From NCBI GenBank assembly GCA_038258095.1, contig JBBSQE010000185.1:1-5585 (forward strand): a DNA stretch of 5,585 nt, in the 5' to 3' direction. Position numbers and translations under genes: made by a program. Below the pieces are notes generated by a model. It was not told the origin of the DNA, did no database searches, and worked only from the letters and a program-made list of their open reading frames with translations. This document shows, in pieces, positions 5,531 through 5,585 of this stretch (the stretch's first letter is position 1; every line of letters begins with the position of its first letter). This DNA is from JBBSQE01 sp038258095 (lineage in GTDB: Bacteria > Actinomycetota > Thermoleophilia > Solirubrobacterales > 70-9).

Positions 5531-5585
5531 ATGCCCTCCGCGCTCGATGACCTCAAGCTCCACTCCTCCGGCAAGGTCCGTGATG
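5531..5585 (+). CDS. purC: SAICAR synthetase PurC (partial, N-terminal 18 codons)
   Basis: Phosphoribosylaminoimidazole-succinocarboxamide synthase condenses CAIR with aspartate using ATP to make SAICAR, the substrate of PurB. Only 18 residues are inside the window. They read MPSALDDLKLHSSGKVRD, and the SGKVRD block matches the glycine-rich first strand-turn of PurC (SGKVREIY in mycobacterial forms). The ATG is preceded by GGAG at a 7-base spacing. Being downstream of purB on the same strand supports the call. The identification rests on a short stretch; the next residues outside the window should read like a YD/YE then an ATDRISAFD-type motif. Confidence 0.8.
   Translation, partial: MPSALDDLKLHSSGKVRD

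Noticed and set aside
5321..5563. Minus-strand frame reaching into the start of purC as an upstream P450 extension
   Set aside because: It is in a different frame from the P450, overlaps purC, and its product loses similarity to any P450 N-terminus.

Overview
The window is GC-rich with dense, closely packed genes. The purine genes, Bacillus-type short PurB, P450 families and secreted Ig-like protein point to a soil-type actinobacterium, most plausibly the Thermoleophilia (Solirubrobacterales or relatives). That placement is an inference from family resemblance; no marker gene in the window decides it.

Layout. Positions 1-1178 (minus) hold a cytochrome P450 whose last residues run off the left edge. 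Just upstream of it on the same strand, 1186-2280 encodes a secreted protein with a choice-of-anchor-D/ASH-type Ig-like domain. The two are 7 bases apart and look like one transcription unit. A 126-base divergent intergenic region (2281-2406) carries candidate promoters for both directions and a 7-5-7 inverted repeat. On the plus strand follow purB (2407-3687) and a small thioredoxin-fold (glutaredoxin/GST-N-like) gene (3724-4017). A 78-base convergent gap holds a 20-base-arm hairpin, then comes a second, complete P450 on the minus strand (4096-5451). A 79-base divergent gap leads to the first 18 codons of purC on the plus strand (5531 to the right edge).

How the genes fit together. PurC makes SAICAR, and PurB removes fumarate from SAICAR and later from adenylosuccinate, so purB and purC are steps of one pathway. 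They point the same way but are separated by the thioredoxin-fold gene and an antisense P450. A second P450 of the same general type lies on the other side of purB. This recalls the purB-cyp126-purC neighbourhood of Mycobacterium tuberculosis, although these P450s look more like the CYP135/138 type than CYP126. No ferredoxin, ferredoxin reductase or other P450 redox partner is visible. The plus-strand genes purB and the thioredoxin-fold gene, and more weakly purC, have a TANNNT -10-like hexamer placed so that transcripts would begin at or a few bases before the start codon.

No mobile element, CRISPR array, tRNA or rRNA was seen. The most interesting point is the P450/purine gene arrangement; nothing in the window is clearly a new defence or signalling system.
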